64,000 bases of DNA. It comes from Algibacter pectinivorans. GTDB taxonomy: Bacteria > Bacteroidota > Bacteroidia > Flavobacteriales > Flavobacteriaceae. Below are positions 35,408 through 45,339 of this stretch, in pieces (the stretch's first letter is position 1; every line of letters begins with the position of its first letter). Both the position numbers and the translations under genes were made by a program. The notes under the pieces are model-generated. The model did no database searches, was not told where the DNA came from, and saw only the letters and a program-made list of their open reading frames with translations. The DNA lies in NCBI RefSeq assembly GCF_900112595.1, contig NZ_FOMI01000011.1, positions 65,712 through 129,711 on the forward strand. Direction: 5' to 3'.

Positions 35408-36502
35408 TTAATCGCCATCGGCATCAACGTAATCAACACTAATGTTAAATGCTTGCAGCATATCAACCTTTAAAGATACAACTGCTAATTGAAGTGCATC
35501 ATAAGCTTCAGTCATTTTAGTGTTATCTGTAGTAACTTGACTATAAAAATTATTATCTAAGAGATTAATTTTTTCTCTAGCATTATCAAACCTAGTATTT
35601 ATTAGGGCGGCTAAATCACTTCTATCTAACTCATTTAAATAAGAGCTAAAGCTTTCACCTTTTACACTTGAGGAATAGTATGTTCCATTAAATGTATTTT
35701 GAGTTGCCAATAAAGCTTCTAAAGCCAGTGTTTTTGAAACCTCTTGATTATAAAAAGCCTCCACTTTTTCCGCTAAAGGATCTGTAGAAAATACACCTGC
35801 TGGAATTCCAAATTTATTAGCTCTTAGTCCTTTTTCAAAATAAAAAATAAAATCGTTAACAAACTTATTTACAGCACTTGTTGTTGTATTAGACGTTTGA
35901 CTAATAAAGGTTGAACGATATGTAGACGTCCAATCGGTTAAAACGATATTCGTTAAGCTTTCCATTTGATTAACTAAATCTGATAAATACATTTTGTACT
36001 TTTCATCTTCATATTTAGCTAAAATATCTGCATCATTACCGGCAACACCATTTATCATATAATCTACTGCAGGGAAACCTACGGCATCATTATTATTAGC
36101 ATGTGTTAAATCGTAAGAGCCATTAGAAATATTGGTTTCAACATCGGTTGTTGAAACTGGGTAAATATTCATTTGAAAACCATACAAAAGCTCTTCAGCC
36201 TTACCAATATTGAACATTTCAACATGTTGCCAAACTTTGTAAGCCTCTAGCCACGATGCTCTTAATTCATCCAGATTCGTTTGATTTGCATCTGCTATAA
36301 AAGCATCTTTATCCGTTTTTAAAGTTTCTAGTTTTAGTGATAAGTCTTGAAACGCTGGAATAATAATATTATCGGCCAAATTGGTTAATAAGGCACCACG
36401 ATTAAAATTATCTGTTACCGTAGGGCTATCATCAGACGACGATGAACTACAAGCTACTACAAGCGCAAGAACTACTGTTGCTAAAAAAAGTTTTTTAATC
36501 AT
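35408..36502 (-). CDS. Imelysin-family lipoprotein
   Basis: A 364-residue helical lipoprotein, lipid attachment at C18 (LVVACSSS). Imelysins (EfeO/IrpA/ICMP group) are surface or periplasmic proteins linked to iron uptake. The region VWQHVEMFNIGKAEELLYGF and the later VGFPAVDYMING correspond to the conserved imelysin cores. The usual GxHxxE motif is replaced by GFPAVD (142-147), so the His and Glu proposed as metal ligands are not in place. It lies 44 bp after the DUF4856 gene, so the two are co-transcribed. A terminator-like hairpin follows. Confidence 0.85.
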   Translation of the reverse strand: MIKKLFLATVVLALVVACSSSSSDDSPTVTDNFNRGALLTNLADNIIIPAFQDLSLKLETLKTDKDAFIADANQTNLDELRASWLEAYKVWQHVEMFNIGKAEELLYGFQMNIYPVSTTDVETNISNGSYDLTHANNNDAVGFPAVDYMINGVAGNDADILAKYEDEKYKMYLSDLVNQMESLTNIVLTDWTSTYRSTFISQTSNTTTSAVNKFVNDFIFYFEKGLRANKFGIPAGVFSTDPLAEKVEAFYNQEVSKTLALEALLATQNTFNGTYYSSSVKGESFSSYLNELDRSDLAALINTRFDNAREKINLLDNNFYSQVTTDNTKMTEAYDALQLAVVSLKVDMLQAFNISVDYVDADGD

Positions 36503-36546
36503 TTTGTTTTGCTTTAAATTAAAAACGGTTGTAAAAATAAGGAATA

Positions 36547-37743
36547 TTAATTAGCCGCTGCTTCTGTTGTAAATCCAAATGCTTCAGAAATCTCATCGGA
36601 CATGGTATCTAAAGTCTCCTCTGTTATATCCCAAAAACCGTTACCTTCCATAAGTTGAGCTAAATAAGCATCTACTTCTGTTTTTGTAAAATATGGTACA
36701 GTTGTATTTGGTTTTCTTGTAAACTGTAAGCTATAAATAAATCCGTAAGCTTCAGATAAAGCGTGAAATGCAGAAGCATCATCTACACCTAATTTATTTT
36801 TTCCAGATTGCAAGTAATACACGGCTCTTACAGCTGGTATTACCGAAATATTTCCTTTAATAATTTCTGCTTGTGCATCACGAACATCATATTCTCCGGC
36901 AACAATGGCAGCACGACCTAATTTAAAGGCGTCGTAAATAGTAGATGCAATTCCTGTAAAATCTTCATCGGCTTCAACACGATCTAAATATTCGTTTAAA
37001 AATTGATCGACACCTAAAACCGGGTTTGTTGCAACGGCTTCAGCTCCATATAAATATCCAAAAGCTTCATCCCACTTATGCTCCATTGTGGTGTATGATT
37101 TACCTTCCTCTAAAACACCATTAGTATTATTTTCAACATTCGAGCCTGCATCTAAAACCGCTGGACTTAAATAGTTATTTACTATTTGATCGATCATTAA
37201 ACCACCTATTAAACCTTTGGCAAAAGCTTGATTATATTCTAATCCTTTCGCATTTATATAACGTACTGTTCCACCACCTGATTGCTGTAAAGCTCCTGCA
37301 ACTCCAACTTCGGCAGTTACACTCCAGCTAGGAAAAACATCGTTTACTTGTTCTTCAATCCAAGTATCAAAATCGGCTTTAATTTCATTTGCCTCTGTTG
37401 TATTTGCTGAAAAATAATCGGTTGAAGCTGCTACTTTACTTCTTACACTTTTATCTGAAGCGTTTAAATCTGCATCGCTAAAATCGTTTGCATTTTCAAT
37501 GTGAGCAAACATAGCATCTATTGTTGCTTCGGTATTAGTTTCTACTTTTAATGCAGTTACTACTTCTTCTGCCATTTTAATTCTAGTAGTTTGACCACTA
37601 TAACTTACCGTTGAATTACCTTCTCTTGTAAACTCGTAAGTTGAAGGCGCTGTTACTTTAGTTTCTACATTTCCATCATCGTCATTTGAGCATGATTGAA
37701 ATAAAGCTGACACTACAAATAGACTTAATAATACTTTTTTCAT
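36547..37743 (-). CDS. DUF4856 lipoprotein
   Basis: A 398-residue lipoprotein with lipid attachment at C18 (LFQSCSND). The mature protein is mainly helical and includes TYEFTREGNSTVSYSGQTTR, MEHKWDEAFGYLYGAEAVA and AFHALSEAYGFIYSLQFTR, features of DUF4856, a Bacteroidota-restricted family that accompanies imelysin genes. Function is unknown; iron scavenging at the cell surface is inferred from the operon. It is the first gene of the cluster and has a consensus promoter with palindromes around it. Confidence 0.85.
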   Translation of the reverse strand: MKKVLLSLFVVSALFQSCSNDDDGNVETKVTAPSTYEFTREGNSTVSYSGQTTRIKMAEEVVTALKVETNTEATIDAMFAHIENANDFSDADLNASDKSVRSKVAASTDYFSANTTEANEIKADFDTWIEEQVNDVFPSWSVTAEVGVAGALQQSGGGTVRYINAKGLEYNQAFAKGLIGGLMIDQIVNNYLSPAVLDAGSNVENNTNGVLEEGKSYTTMEHKWDEAFGYLYGAEAVATNPVLGVDQFLNEYLDRVEADEDFTGIASTIYDAFKLGRAAIVAGEYDVRDAQAEIIKGNISVIPAVRAVYYLQSGKNKLGVDDASAFHALSEAYGFIYSLQFTRKPNTTVPYFTKTEVDAYLAQLMEGNGFWDITEETLDTMSDEISEAFGFTTEAAAN

Positions 37744-37768
37744 TTTATGTAATTTATCGTCCTATTTA

Positions 37769-37854
37769 ATTTAGACTAATTATAAATAATTTTATTTTAC
37801 AGCTGCAAATATAAATCTCAAAATACAATTAATCAAATTTTATTTAGAATAAAT
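37769..37854 (-). promoter_or_regulatory. Promoter and candidate operators of the iron operon
   Basis: Minus strand: TTTG (complement of 37834-37837), a 20-nt spacer and TATATTTG (complement of 37806-37813) form a consensus promoter. ATTTAGAATAAAT (37842-37854) is an inverted repeat just upstream of the -33. ATTTAGACTAATTATAAAT (37769-37787) is an imperfect one just after the predicted start. Both share ATTTAGA and could bind an iron-responsive repressor. Confidence 0.5.
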
Positions 37855-37929
37855 TAAAATAAGAATTCAAAATTATAAGTATCTTACTAATTATCAGTAA
37901 ATTAAACTTATTTGTAATGTTTTTTTTAA

Positions 37930-38793
37930 TTAATGGTAATTCTTGAAAATTTTAGAAGCTTCGTTATAGGCACTTTCAAAACTCATAGCATTTAAACTAT
38001 TGTTATGTTTTGACGTAAAATAGGAAAGTAGTTTTTCGGTTGGCATATTACCAGTTAACTCATCGGTTGCCATTGGGCAGCCACCAAACCCTTGCACAGC
38101 ACCATCAAAACGATAACAACCGGAATTGTAGGCGGAATCAACTTTTTCAAACCATGTTGTTGGCGTTGTATGCAAGTGTGCCCCAAATTCTATGTTTGGA
38201 TATTTAGGAATTAAATTAGAGAATAAATAATCGATACTTTCTGGGTTAGAGGTGCCAACAGTATCACTTAAAGACAAAATTTTAACACCCATAGTTGCTA
38301 ATTTTTCGGTCCACTCGCCTACTATGTCTACATTCCATGGATCGCCATAAGGATTTCCAAATCCCATAGAAATATACACAACCACTTGCTTATTTGAAGC
38401 ATCTGCAATGTTTAAGATCTCTTGAAGCGTATGTACAGATTCGGCAATGGTTTTATGGGTATTACGCATCTGAAAATTTTCGGAAATGGAAAACGGATAC
38501 CCTAAAAAGTCGATTTCAGGATGTTTACAAGCATCATTAGCACCACGCGTATTCGCTATAATTGAAAGTAATTTACTGGTTGTTTTACTTAAATCTAATT
38601 GTGCCAAAACCTCAGCCGTATCGACCATTTGCGGAATGGCTTTTGGCGAAACAAAACTGCCAAAATCGATAGTATCAAAACCTACTCGCAATAACGATTG
38701 AATATACTGCACCTTTTTAGCTGTGGGTATAAATTGCTTTATACCTTGCATAGCATCTCTAGGACATTCAATTATTTTTACTGGTTTTTTCAT
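37930..38793 (-). CDS. mvaB: Hydroxymethylglutaryl-CoA lyase
   Basis: Cleaves HMG-CoA to acetyl-CoA and acetoacetate in leucine breakdown. The 287-residue TIM-barrel enzyme shows IIECPRDAMQGIKQFIP (the catalytic Arg/Asp region), FGSFVSPKAIPQM, SLSDTVGTSNPES, the metal-binding histidines in EFGAHLHTTP, and the catalytic-cysteine loop VQGFGGCPMATDELTGNMPT. The family normally has ERRDGLQ-like sequence at the start; here the second residue of that motif is Pro. The gene stands alone and precedes the iron operon without being linked. Confidence 0.9.
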   Translation of the reverse strand: MKKPVKIIECPRDAMQGIKQFIPTAKKVQYIQSLLRVGFDTIDFGSFVSPKAIPQMVDTAEVLAQLDLSKTTSKLLSIIANTRGANDACKHPEIDFLGYPFSISENFQMRNTHKTIAESVHTLQEILNIADASNKQVVVYISMGFGNPYGDPWNVDIVGEWTEKLATMGVKILSLSDTVGTSNPESIDYLFSNLIPKYPNIEFGAHLHTTPTTWFEKVDSAYNSGCYRFDGAVQGFGGCPMATDELTGNMPTEKLLSYFTSKHNNSLNAMSFESAYNEASKIFKNYH

Positions 38794-38902
38794 TATTTAC
38801 TATCAGAATTCAACGGTTAAAAATACTATTATTTTTAAGAATGCAAGTTTTAAACTATAAATACGACTCAATATTATGTTACACCAACTAAAATCTCATT
38901 TT

Positions 38903-39838
38903 ATGAGAAATACTATACTCTTACTAATACCTTTTTTAATTACCCTACATGATGCCTTTGGGCAGTCGGTAGCAAATTTTAATATTTCCATAACCACCAT
39001 TTGGAATACTACCGAACATACCACATTACCCAATAATGCGCATTGGTCGCCTTTGGTTGGTGCTACCCATAAAAACCCCAATGCTATTATAGAGTTTGGA
39101 ATTCCTGCGCCTTCAACAAACGGTATAAAAGATGTTGCCGAAATTGGAGTAAACACTAATTTTGAAAATGAAATAAACACCTTAATTTCCGCCGGAAATG
39201 CTAATCAATATATAGAACAGGCTTTTGCTCCTTTTGCTGGTAATACTAGTACGGCTTCTTTAAGTAATATTGAAATTAGTGAAGATTTCCCGTTAATTAC
39301 CTTAGCATCTATGGTTGCACCTAGTCCCGATTGGTTTATTGCTATTAACAGTTTAAACTTGCGCTCTGGGAACAACAGTATTAATAATGGTTGGAAAGAC
39401 ACGTTTACCTTAGATGTTTTTGCCTACGATGCTGGTACCGATTCTGGAACAGAATACACATCAAATAATAGCATTACAAACCCAAGAGAGCCAATCTCTA
39501 TGCTTTCGGGTTATCCTATTAATGGTAATAGAATGGCTAGTATAACGTTTCAATATAATACATCCACTTTAAGCAGTACACAAAAAGCTTTACCTGAAAA
39601 CATAAAAATATACCCAAATCCTTCCAAAGGAAAAATCACCATTTCTAATATTCAAAATTTAGAAATTAGTACGGTAAAAATTTACAGTGTTTTGGGAAGT
39701 ATAATACAGAACGTGACAGTTGAAAATAGTCCATCAAAACTAGAATTCGACTTATCAAACTTAAAAAAAGGTATCTATTTAGTACGAGTAACTAATATTA
39801 ATGGTAACCATACAACTCGAAAATTGATAATTAACTAA
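38903..39838 (+). CDS. Spondin-domain T9SS cargo protein
   Basis: A 311-residue secreted protein. A signal peptide of about 18 residues (MRNTILLLIPFLITLHDAFG) precedes a spondin-type beta-sandwich (about 20-215: NAHWSPLVGATHKNP, then ASMVAPSPDWFIAINSLNL). The C-terminus (about 225-311) is a T9SS type A sorting domain: IKIYPNPSKGKITI, then DLSNLKKGIYLVRV and TRKLIIN. I start at 38903 because it gives a clean signal peptide; an ATG at 38876 adds nine residues. It is exported to the surface by the type IX system. Spondin domains can bind ligands in eukaryotes, but the role here is unknown. Confidence 0.8.
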   Translation: MRNTILLLIPFLITLHDAFGQSVANFNISITTIWNTTEHTTLPNNAHWSPLVGATHKNPNAIIEFGIPAPSTNGIKDVAEIGVNTNFENEINTLISAGNANQYIEQAFAPFAGNTSTASLSNIEISEDFPLITLASMVAPSPDWFIAINSLNLRSGNNSINNGWKDTFTLDVFAYDAGTDSGTEYTSNNSITNPREPISMLSGYPINGNRMASITFQYNTSTLSSTQKALPENIKIYPNPSKGKITISNIQNLEISTVKIYSVLGSIIQNVTVENSPSKLEFDLSNLKKGIYLVRVTNINGNHTTRKLIIN

Positions 39839-39946
39839 TATCTTTTGTAGTTTTTATTAACCTAAACGATTATAAATTAGCGTTCACCGTTTTTATTCTT
39901 TGGTAACGGAAGGAGCACATACATTTGATTTAAATGTTTTGCCCCA

Positions 39947-41128
39947 ATGAAACTTTTAGTCCATAGAAATTACCTCGTATTCCTTTCAATAGTTCTGCTT
40001 ACGTCTATTGCATACACTCAAAATGAGATAGAAAATCAATGTGGAACTGTTTCTACAACAGAATCTATAAACTTTTATAACAGTATAAAACCTCAACTAA
40101 AGGCATTAGAACAAGATTTCATTCAAAAGAAATTAAGTAAAAAAGAATCTTCAAAAGAGCTCTTAAACTTAATTCCCATAAAAGTCCATATTATTAGAAA
40201 TTCTGATGGTTCTGGCGGACTAGATAGTTCTAGTCTTGAAAATACAATTGCTAATCTTAACAACATCTATGCAAAAGCATACATGCAGTTCTATTTATAT
40301 GAAGACATTAATTTTATTAATAACAATGCATTAGAACATTTTAATAAGAAAAATGAGAAAAGCTTAATAGAAGCAAATTATGTTTCTAACATTATTAATA
40401 TATATTTTATTGACTATGTTGAAAACGAGATAGAAGAAAGTCTTTGTGGTTACACCAATAGTATTGGAAAAAACAACGTAATTGTTATTAAAAACAGTTG
40501 TGCCAGCAACAATTCTACTTTGGCTCATGAAATGGGACATTTTTTCTCTTTAGAGCATACACATGGTACTAGTAATAGCAAACAAACTACCGAATTAGTG
40601 GATGGTAGCAACTGTGATACCGATGGCGATGGTATATGCGACACACCTGCAGACCCAAAACTCTCTAGTAACACTATTAATAATTTTTGTGAGTACACCG
40701 GCAACCTTACCGATGCAAATGGTGATTATTATAAACCAGATACGGGAAACATTATGTCCTATTCACGAAGAGGTTGCAGAAATCATTTTACCGAACAGCA
40801 ATTTGCCAGAATGCATGCCTATTACAAGCTTATTAAAGATAGAATTACAACACCTATAACAGATTTAAACCCTGTTAACGATGCCACTATAAATGCATTA
40901 TCGGAAGTTACATTATACCCAAACCCAGTGGCTAACGGCTCTATTTTTATAAAAGGGGCTCTTAATGATAATGCACTCCAATATCAAATTAGTAATTATC
41001 AAGGACAAATCCTTGCTAAGGGCATCACGTCTAATAAAGCCATTAATGTAAACGAACTAGCTGCAGGAGCTTATTTGATAATTTTAGAGGATTCTAAATC
41101 TAGAGTAATTAAAAGATTTATTAAATAA
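39947..41128 (+). CDS. Secreted M43-type zinc metalloprotease with T9SS domain
   Basis: A 393-residue secreted protease. The zinc site is HEMGHFFSLEH (H194, E195, H198, H204), followed by GDGICDTPADP and the Met-turn region NIMSYSRRGC, characteristic of pappalysin/M43 enzymes. A signal peptide covers about 1-25. A T9SS type A sorting domain occupies about 315-393 (VTLYPNPVANGSIFI, then INVNELAAGAYLIIL and VIKRFIK). It follows another T9SS cargo, but the 108-bp gap and a lack of shared function give no clear link. The catalytic residues are complete. Confidence 0.9.
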   Translation: MKLLVHRNYLVFLSIVLLTSIAYTQNEIENQCGTVSTTESINFYNSIKPQLKALEQDFIQKKLSKKESSKELLNLIPIKVHIIRNSDGSGGLDSSSLENTIANLNNIYAKAYMQFYLYEDINFINNNALEHFNKKNEKSLIEANYVSNIINIYFIDYVENEIEESLCGYTNSIGKNNVIVIKNSCASNNSTLAHEMGHFFSLEHTHGTSNSKQTTELVDGSNCDTDGDGICDTPADPKLSSNTINNFCEYTGNLTDANGDYYKPDTGNIMSYSRRGCRNHFTEQQFARMHAYYKLIKDRITTPITDLNPVNDATINALSEVTLYPNPVANGSIFIKGALNDNALQYQISNYQGQILAKGITSNKAINVNELAAGAYLIILEDSKSRVIKRFIK

Positions 41129-42163
41129 TTATCTATTAAGTAGTGCTTTGTTAATTGATTTAATAAGACTTGGTCCTTCGTAGATAAAGCCTGTATAAAC
41201 CTGAACTAAATCTGCACCAGCATCAATTTTTTCAAGCGCATCTTTTGCCGAATGAATACCACCAACACCTATAATTGGGAAAGCCTTATTACTTTTTTCT
41301 GAAAGATATTTTATTACTCGAGTATTTTTTTCTTTTACCGGTTGTCCACTTAAACCACCGTTTCCAATTTCATCTAATCTTTCTTTTGATGCTTTTAACC
41401 CACTTCTATCGGTAGATGTGTTACTTGCTATAACACCATCAAGACTCGTTTCTTTTACTAAATCGATAATTTCGTCTAGCTGAATATTATTTAAATCTGG
41501 AGCTATTTTTAACACAATTGGCTTTTGTTTACTAAACGTTTTATTTGCGTTTTGCACAGCACCAATTAACTCTAGTAAATAATCTTTATCGTTAAGTTTA
41601 GCATGACTGCCAACATTTGGGCAACTAACATTCAACACAAAATAATCTACATAAGGATGCAGGGCGTTAAAACACGTTAAGTAATCTTTGGTGTAATCTT
41701 CTGGTTTGGTATCGGTATTTTTACCAATATTACCTCCAATAATAAGCTTGCCTTTATTTTTTTTAAGCTGAACAATAGCGGCATCAAGACCTTCATTATT
41801 AAAACCCATACGGTTTATAATACCTTGATCGTCTTTTAATCTAAATAATCGTTTTTTCGGGTTTCCGGCTTGTCCTTTTGGGGTTACCGTACCAATTTCA
41901 ATAAAACCAAAACCAAAATTGGCTAATTCGTTGTACAAAACTGCGTTTTTATCGAATCCTGCTGCTAGTCCTACTGGATTTTTAAAAGTAAGTCCCAATA
42001 ATTTTCGCTCTAATCTTTCGTCTTCAACCACATATAAGCGTCTAAAAAGACTTTTAAAACCCGGAATTTTAGACGTAAACTTTACTAAATCGAATGTGAA
42101 ATGATGAATTTTTTCTGGATCGAAAGCAAAAAACAGAGGGCGAAGTAATAATTTGTACATCAA
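41129..42163 (-). CDS. pyrD: Quinone-dependent dihydroorotate dehydrogenase
   Basis: Oxidises dihydroorotate to orotate, donating electrons to quinone (class 2, inner-membrane associated). The 344-residue protein has the class 2 N-terminal helical extension (about 1-45) and an FMN barrel: [36 protein letters not shown], and the phosphate-binding [17 protein letters not shown]. The catalytic Ser is in VSCPN. The stop immediately abuts that of the convergent protease gene. No other pyrimidine genes are adjacent. Confidence 0.95.
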   Translation of the reverse strand: MMYKLLLRPLFFAFDPEKIHHFTFDLVKFTSKIPGFKSLFRRLYVVEDERLERKLLGLTFKNPVGLAAGFDKNAVLYNELANFGFGFIEIGTVTPKGQAGNPKKRLFRLKDDQGIINRMGFNNEGLDAAIVQLKKNKGKLIIGGNIGKNTDTKPEDYTKDYLTCFNALHPYVDYFVLNVSCPNVGSHAKLNDKDYLLELIGAVQNANKTFSKQKPIVLKIAPDLNNIQLDEIIDLVKETSLDGVIASNTSTDRSGLKASKERLDEIGNGGLSGQPVKEKNTRVIKYLSEKSNKAFPIIGVGGIHSAKDALEKIDAGADLVQVYTGFIYEGPSLIKSINKALLNR

Positions 42164-42340
42164 TGTATTTATTTGAAGGTATCTTCCTTTTGCAGAAACA
42201 CAAAAACCAAGATAATTTCATGCAAAAATAGGTTGAAATCTTCTAAATAAAAAATTAGACAACACGAAGTTAATCAACCGTAATAATTGTAAATTAGTTG
42301 CTTGAAAAACAACTCTTTTCTTACTAAAAAATTCATGTAC

Positions 42341-43585
42341 ATGATTTCGAAAGCACACATTATAAAACGTTTTATAAGTTACGTTACAATTGATACAGAA
42401 TCCGATCCAAATTCCCAAACAACACCAAGCACAGAAAAGCAATGGGATTTAGCAAACAAACTTGCCGAAGAGCTTAAGGCTATTGGCATGCAAGATGTAA
42501 ATATAGATGAGAACGCCTATATAATGGCTACTTTACCAAGTAATGTAGACCACGATGTGCCAACAATTGGTTTTATTTCTCATTTCGATACGTCGCCAGA
42601 TTTTACCGGGGCAAATGTAAACCCTCAGATTATTGAAACTTATGATGGAAAAGATATTATTTTAAATGAAGCTGAAAATATAGTACTATCGCCAGATTAT
42701 TTTGAAGACTTACTACAATATAAAGGACAAACCTTAATAACTACCGATGGGACTACGCTATTGGGTGCCGATGATAAAGCTGGTATTTGCGAAATAGTTT
42801 CGGCTATGGAATATTTAATTCAGCATCCAGAAATAAAACACGGTACCATTAAAGTTGGTTTTACTCCAGATGAAGAAATTGGTAGAGGTGCACATAAATT
42901 TGATGTTGAAAAATTTGGCGCAGATTGGGCTTACACCATGGATGGTAGTCAAATTGGTGAATTAGAATACGAAAATTTTAACGCCGCAGGAGCGGTTGTA
43001 AAAATAAAAGGTAAAATTGTGCATCCTGGTTATGCCAAAGATAAAATGATAAACTCCATGTATATTGCTACCGAGTTTATAAATTCCTTACCTCGCTTGG
43101 AAACCCCAGAACATACCGAAGGCTACCAAGGGTTTTTCCATTTGCATAATATTGAAGGTGATGTTGAAGAAACCACCTTACATTATATTATTCGCGACCA
43201 TGATATGGAACATTTTGAGGCACGTAAAGAGGTTATGGTAAAACTCACCACCGAGCTAAATACCCAATATGGCAGAGAAGTTATTTTTACCGAAATTAAA
43301 GACCAATACTTTAATATGCGCGAAAAGGTAGAACCTGTAATGCATATTGTTGATATTGCCGAAGAAGCCATGAAACAACTAGACATTGAGCCTTTAATTA
43401 AAGCCATTCGTGGTGGTACCGATGGTTCTCAACTAAGTTATATGGGTTTACCTTGTCCTAATATTTTTGCTGGCGGACATAATTTTCATGGACGTTTTGA
43501 GTATGTACCAGTAGAAAGTATGATAAAAGCAACCGAAGTGATTTGTAAAATTGCAGAATTGGTGGCTTTGAAACCCATCAAATAA
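42341..43585 (+). CDS. pepT: Peptidase T (tripeptide aminopeptidase)
   Basis: Releases the N-terminal residue of tripeptides in the cytoplasm using two zinc ions. The 414-residue M20 enzyme has [33 protein letters not shown], and the C-terminal [15 protein letters not shown], which together provide the metal ligands and general base. I choose the ATG at 42341 ([19 protein letters not shown]), which is where the family starts; a TTG at 42302 and an ATG at 42335 give longer versions. It is monocistronic. Confidence 0.92.
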   Translation: MISKAHIIKRFISYVTIDTESDPNSQTTPSTEKQWDLANKLAEELKAIGMQDVNIDENAYIMATLPSNVDHDVPTIGFISHFDTSPDFTGANVNPQIIETYDGKDIILNEAENIVLSPDYFEDLLQYKGQTLITTDGTTLLGADDKAGICEIVSAMEYLIQHPEIKHGTIKVGFTPDEEIGRGAHKFDVEKFGADWAYTMDGSQIGELEYENFNAAGAVVKIKGKIVHPGYAKDKMINSMYIATEFINSLPRLETPEHTEGYQGFFHLHNIEGDVEETTLHYIIRDHDMEHFEARKEVMVKLTTELNTQYGREVIFTEIKDQYFNMREKVEPVMHIVDIAEEAMKQLDIEPLIKAIRGGTDGSQLSYMGLPCPNIFAGGHNFHGRFEYVPVESMIKATEVICKIAELVALKPIK

Positions 43586-43686
43586 TAGGATAACTTGGTT
43601 TTGTAAAATGAAACAATCCCATCCTTTAATCTGAAATATAAAAAAACCCAAAGCCATTTCAAACACATAATACACATTACCAAAGC

Positions 43687-44250
43687 ATGAGAAATACTCT
43701 TATAGTATTAATACTAGTTTTAACGTCTAACTTAGCTGAAGCACAATTTATAAAAGAAAAATCAATAAATGCTCAAATTGGATACGGTATTAGTGTTCCC
43801 TACAATAGTATTGACGACATAGCTGATGATGGCTTTTTCGCGCAAGGAGAATTGGTACTAAAGATTAAATCGTGGGTTGAAATTAGACCCTATGCAGGTT
43901 TCATTTCTACAAGTTCAAACGGAAAAGACCTAAATAACAACCCTACTAATGAAAAAGCAGAAACAAAAGCCTTTTTACTTGGTGGAAAAGTAAGAGTACG
44001 CGCTCCTATTCCATGGGTAGCGCCATATTTTGAATTAGGAATGGGGGCTTCCATTGGGAAGTTTGAAACATTTACAGCTTTTGATAATATTGAAAAAAGC
44101 GGTATTGATTATCACATCCCCTTTGCAATAGGACTGGAGTTAGGAAAAGAAAATAATGTTGATTTAGGATTTACATACTACTTTCAGCCAAACGTTAAAC
44201 AGTTTGTTGGAGCATTTGCTCTTGGGATTACATTCCCTTTAAATAATTAA
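43687..44250 (+). CDS. Outer-membrane beta-barrel protein
   Basis: A 187-residue protein with a signal peptide (MRNTLIVLILVLTSNLAEA, cut before QFIKE). The mature part shows eight or so alternating amphipathic strands (SINAQIGYGISVPYN, then SWVEIRPYAGFIST, APYFELGMGASIG, PFAIGLELG, VDLGFTYYFQPNV, FALGITFPLN), as in small OmpA/OmpW-like barrels. No OmpA peptidoglycan-binding domain follows. The function is unknown; it may be structural or a small porin. Confidence 0.7.
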   Translation: MRNTLIVLILVLTSNLAEAQFIKEKSINAQIGYGISVPYNSIDDIADDGFFAQGELVLKIKSWVEIRPYAGFISTSSNGKDLNNNPTNEKAETKAFLLGGKVRVRAPIPWVAPYFELGMGASIGKFETFTAFDNIEKSGIDYHIPFAIGLELGKENNVDLGFTYYFQPNVKQFVGAFALGITFPLNN

Positions 44251-44324
44251 AATTATGTTATACAAAAACGTGGTAAGAATCTCTGATTCATACTAAATAA
44301 AAGACTAACAAATAAACTATTCTT

Positions 44325-44549
44325 ATGAAATTAAACTTACTGTCATGCGATGCGCTAAGGCCAGATAAAAGAGCAATAGCCAAATGTATTGAAGAGATTT
44401 CATTAAGTATAGGTGCGTCTTTATCACATGAACTTACAGACATCCTTTTAGAAGGCGACGCAGTTGATATCGAGGTGAAGGATAAAAACTCGGGGTCTGC
44501 GTTAAGAGCTTTACGAAAATTAGATATAGATTATGAAATTTTAGAGTAA
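44325..44549 (+). CDS. Small hypothetical protein, 74 residues
   Basis: A 74-residue soluble protein with no signal peptide, preceded by a normal ATG and a 74-bp gap. The pattern of helix (RAIAKCIEEISLSIGA), helix, strand (AVDIEVKDK) and helix (SALRALRKLDIDYEIL) faintly resembles the L7/L12 C-terminal fold, but I would not assign it. It lies between a beta-barrel gene and trmD. I do not recognise it. Confidence 0.55.
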   Translation: MKLNLLSCDALRPDKRAIAKCIEEISLSIGASLSHELTDILLEGDAVDIEVKDKNSGSALRALRKLDIDYEILE

Positions 44550-44647
44550 ACTAAAGCCCAATAAAACGTACTTTTTCGAGTAATCTCAATTCAAATTATA
44601 ATAGGTATAGAACAATTAAATTATCTTTGCCTTTTTAAAAAGCAAAC

Positions 44648-45325
44648 ATGCGCATAGATATTATAACCGTTTTACCAGAATTACTAAAAAGTCCGTTTGA
44701 AGCTTCTATTTTAAAACGTGCTATTGATGCTGGTTTGGTAGAAGTCCATTTTCACAACTTAAGGGATTACGCATCAGACAACTATAAATCTATAGACGAC
44801 ACACAATTTGGTGGTGGCGCTGGTATGGTAATGATGGTGGAGCCTATTGATAAATGTATTTCGGCTTTACAAGCAGAACGCCATTACGACGAAGTGATTT
44901 ATATGACTCCAGATGGCGAAACTTTAAAACAAGGTATTGCCAACCATTTATCGATGAAAGAAAACATAATTATTTTATGTGGTCATTATAAAGGTGTGGA
45001 CCAACGCGTGCGCGATCATTTTATAACACGCGAAATTTCTATAGGCGATTATGTGTTATCTGGTGGCGAGTTAGGAGCTGCTGTATTGTGCGATTCTATT
45101 ATACGTTTAATACCGGGTGTATTGGGTAATGAAACCTCTGCCCTAACCGATTCGTTTCAAGATGGATTATTAGCACCACCTATTTATACAAAACCTAGAG
45201 ACTATAAAGGTTGGAAAGTACCCGAATTATTGTTTGGCGGTAACTTACCAAAAATTGAAAAATGGCGGGAAGAACAAGCCTACCTAAGAACTAAGGAGCG
45301 CAGACCAGATTTATTGGACGATTAA
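44648..45325 (+). CDS. trmD: tRNA (guanine(37)-N1)-methyltransferase
   Basis: Methylates G37 of tRNAs next to the anticodon, preventing frameshifts; essential in most bacteria. The 225-residue SPOUT enzyme shows [36 protein letters not shown] and [18 protein letters not shown], which form the trefoil knot and SAM site. A C-terminal helical domain follows. rplS lies about 630 bp downstream on the same strand, with a small membrane-protein gene and an RNA-like element between them; in many bacteria trmD and rplS are neighbours. Confidence 0.97.
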   Translation: MRIDIITVLPELLKSPFEASILKRAIDAGLVEVHFHNLRDYASDNYKSIDDTQFGGGAGMVMMVEPIDKCISALQAERHYDEVIYMTPDGETLKQGIANHLSMKENIIILCGHYKGVDQRVRDHFITREISIGDYVLSGGELGAAVLCDSIIRLIPGVLGNETSALTDSFQDGLLAPPIYTKPRDYKGWKVPELLFGGNLPKIEKWREEQAYLRTKERRPDLLDD

Positions 45326-45339
45326 ACCAACCAGAAACC

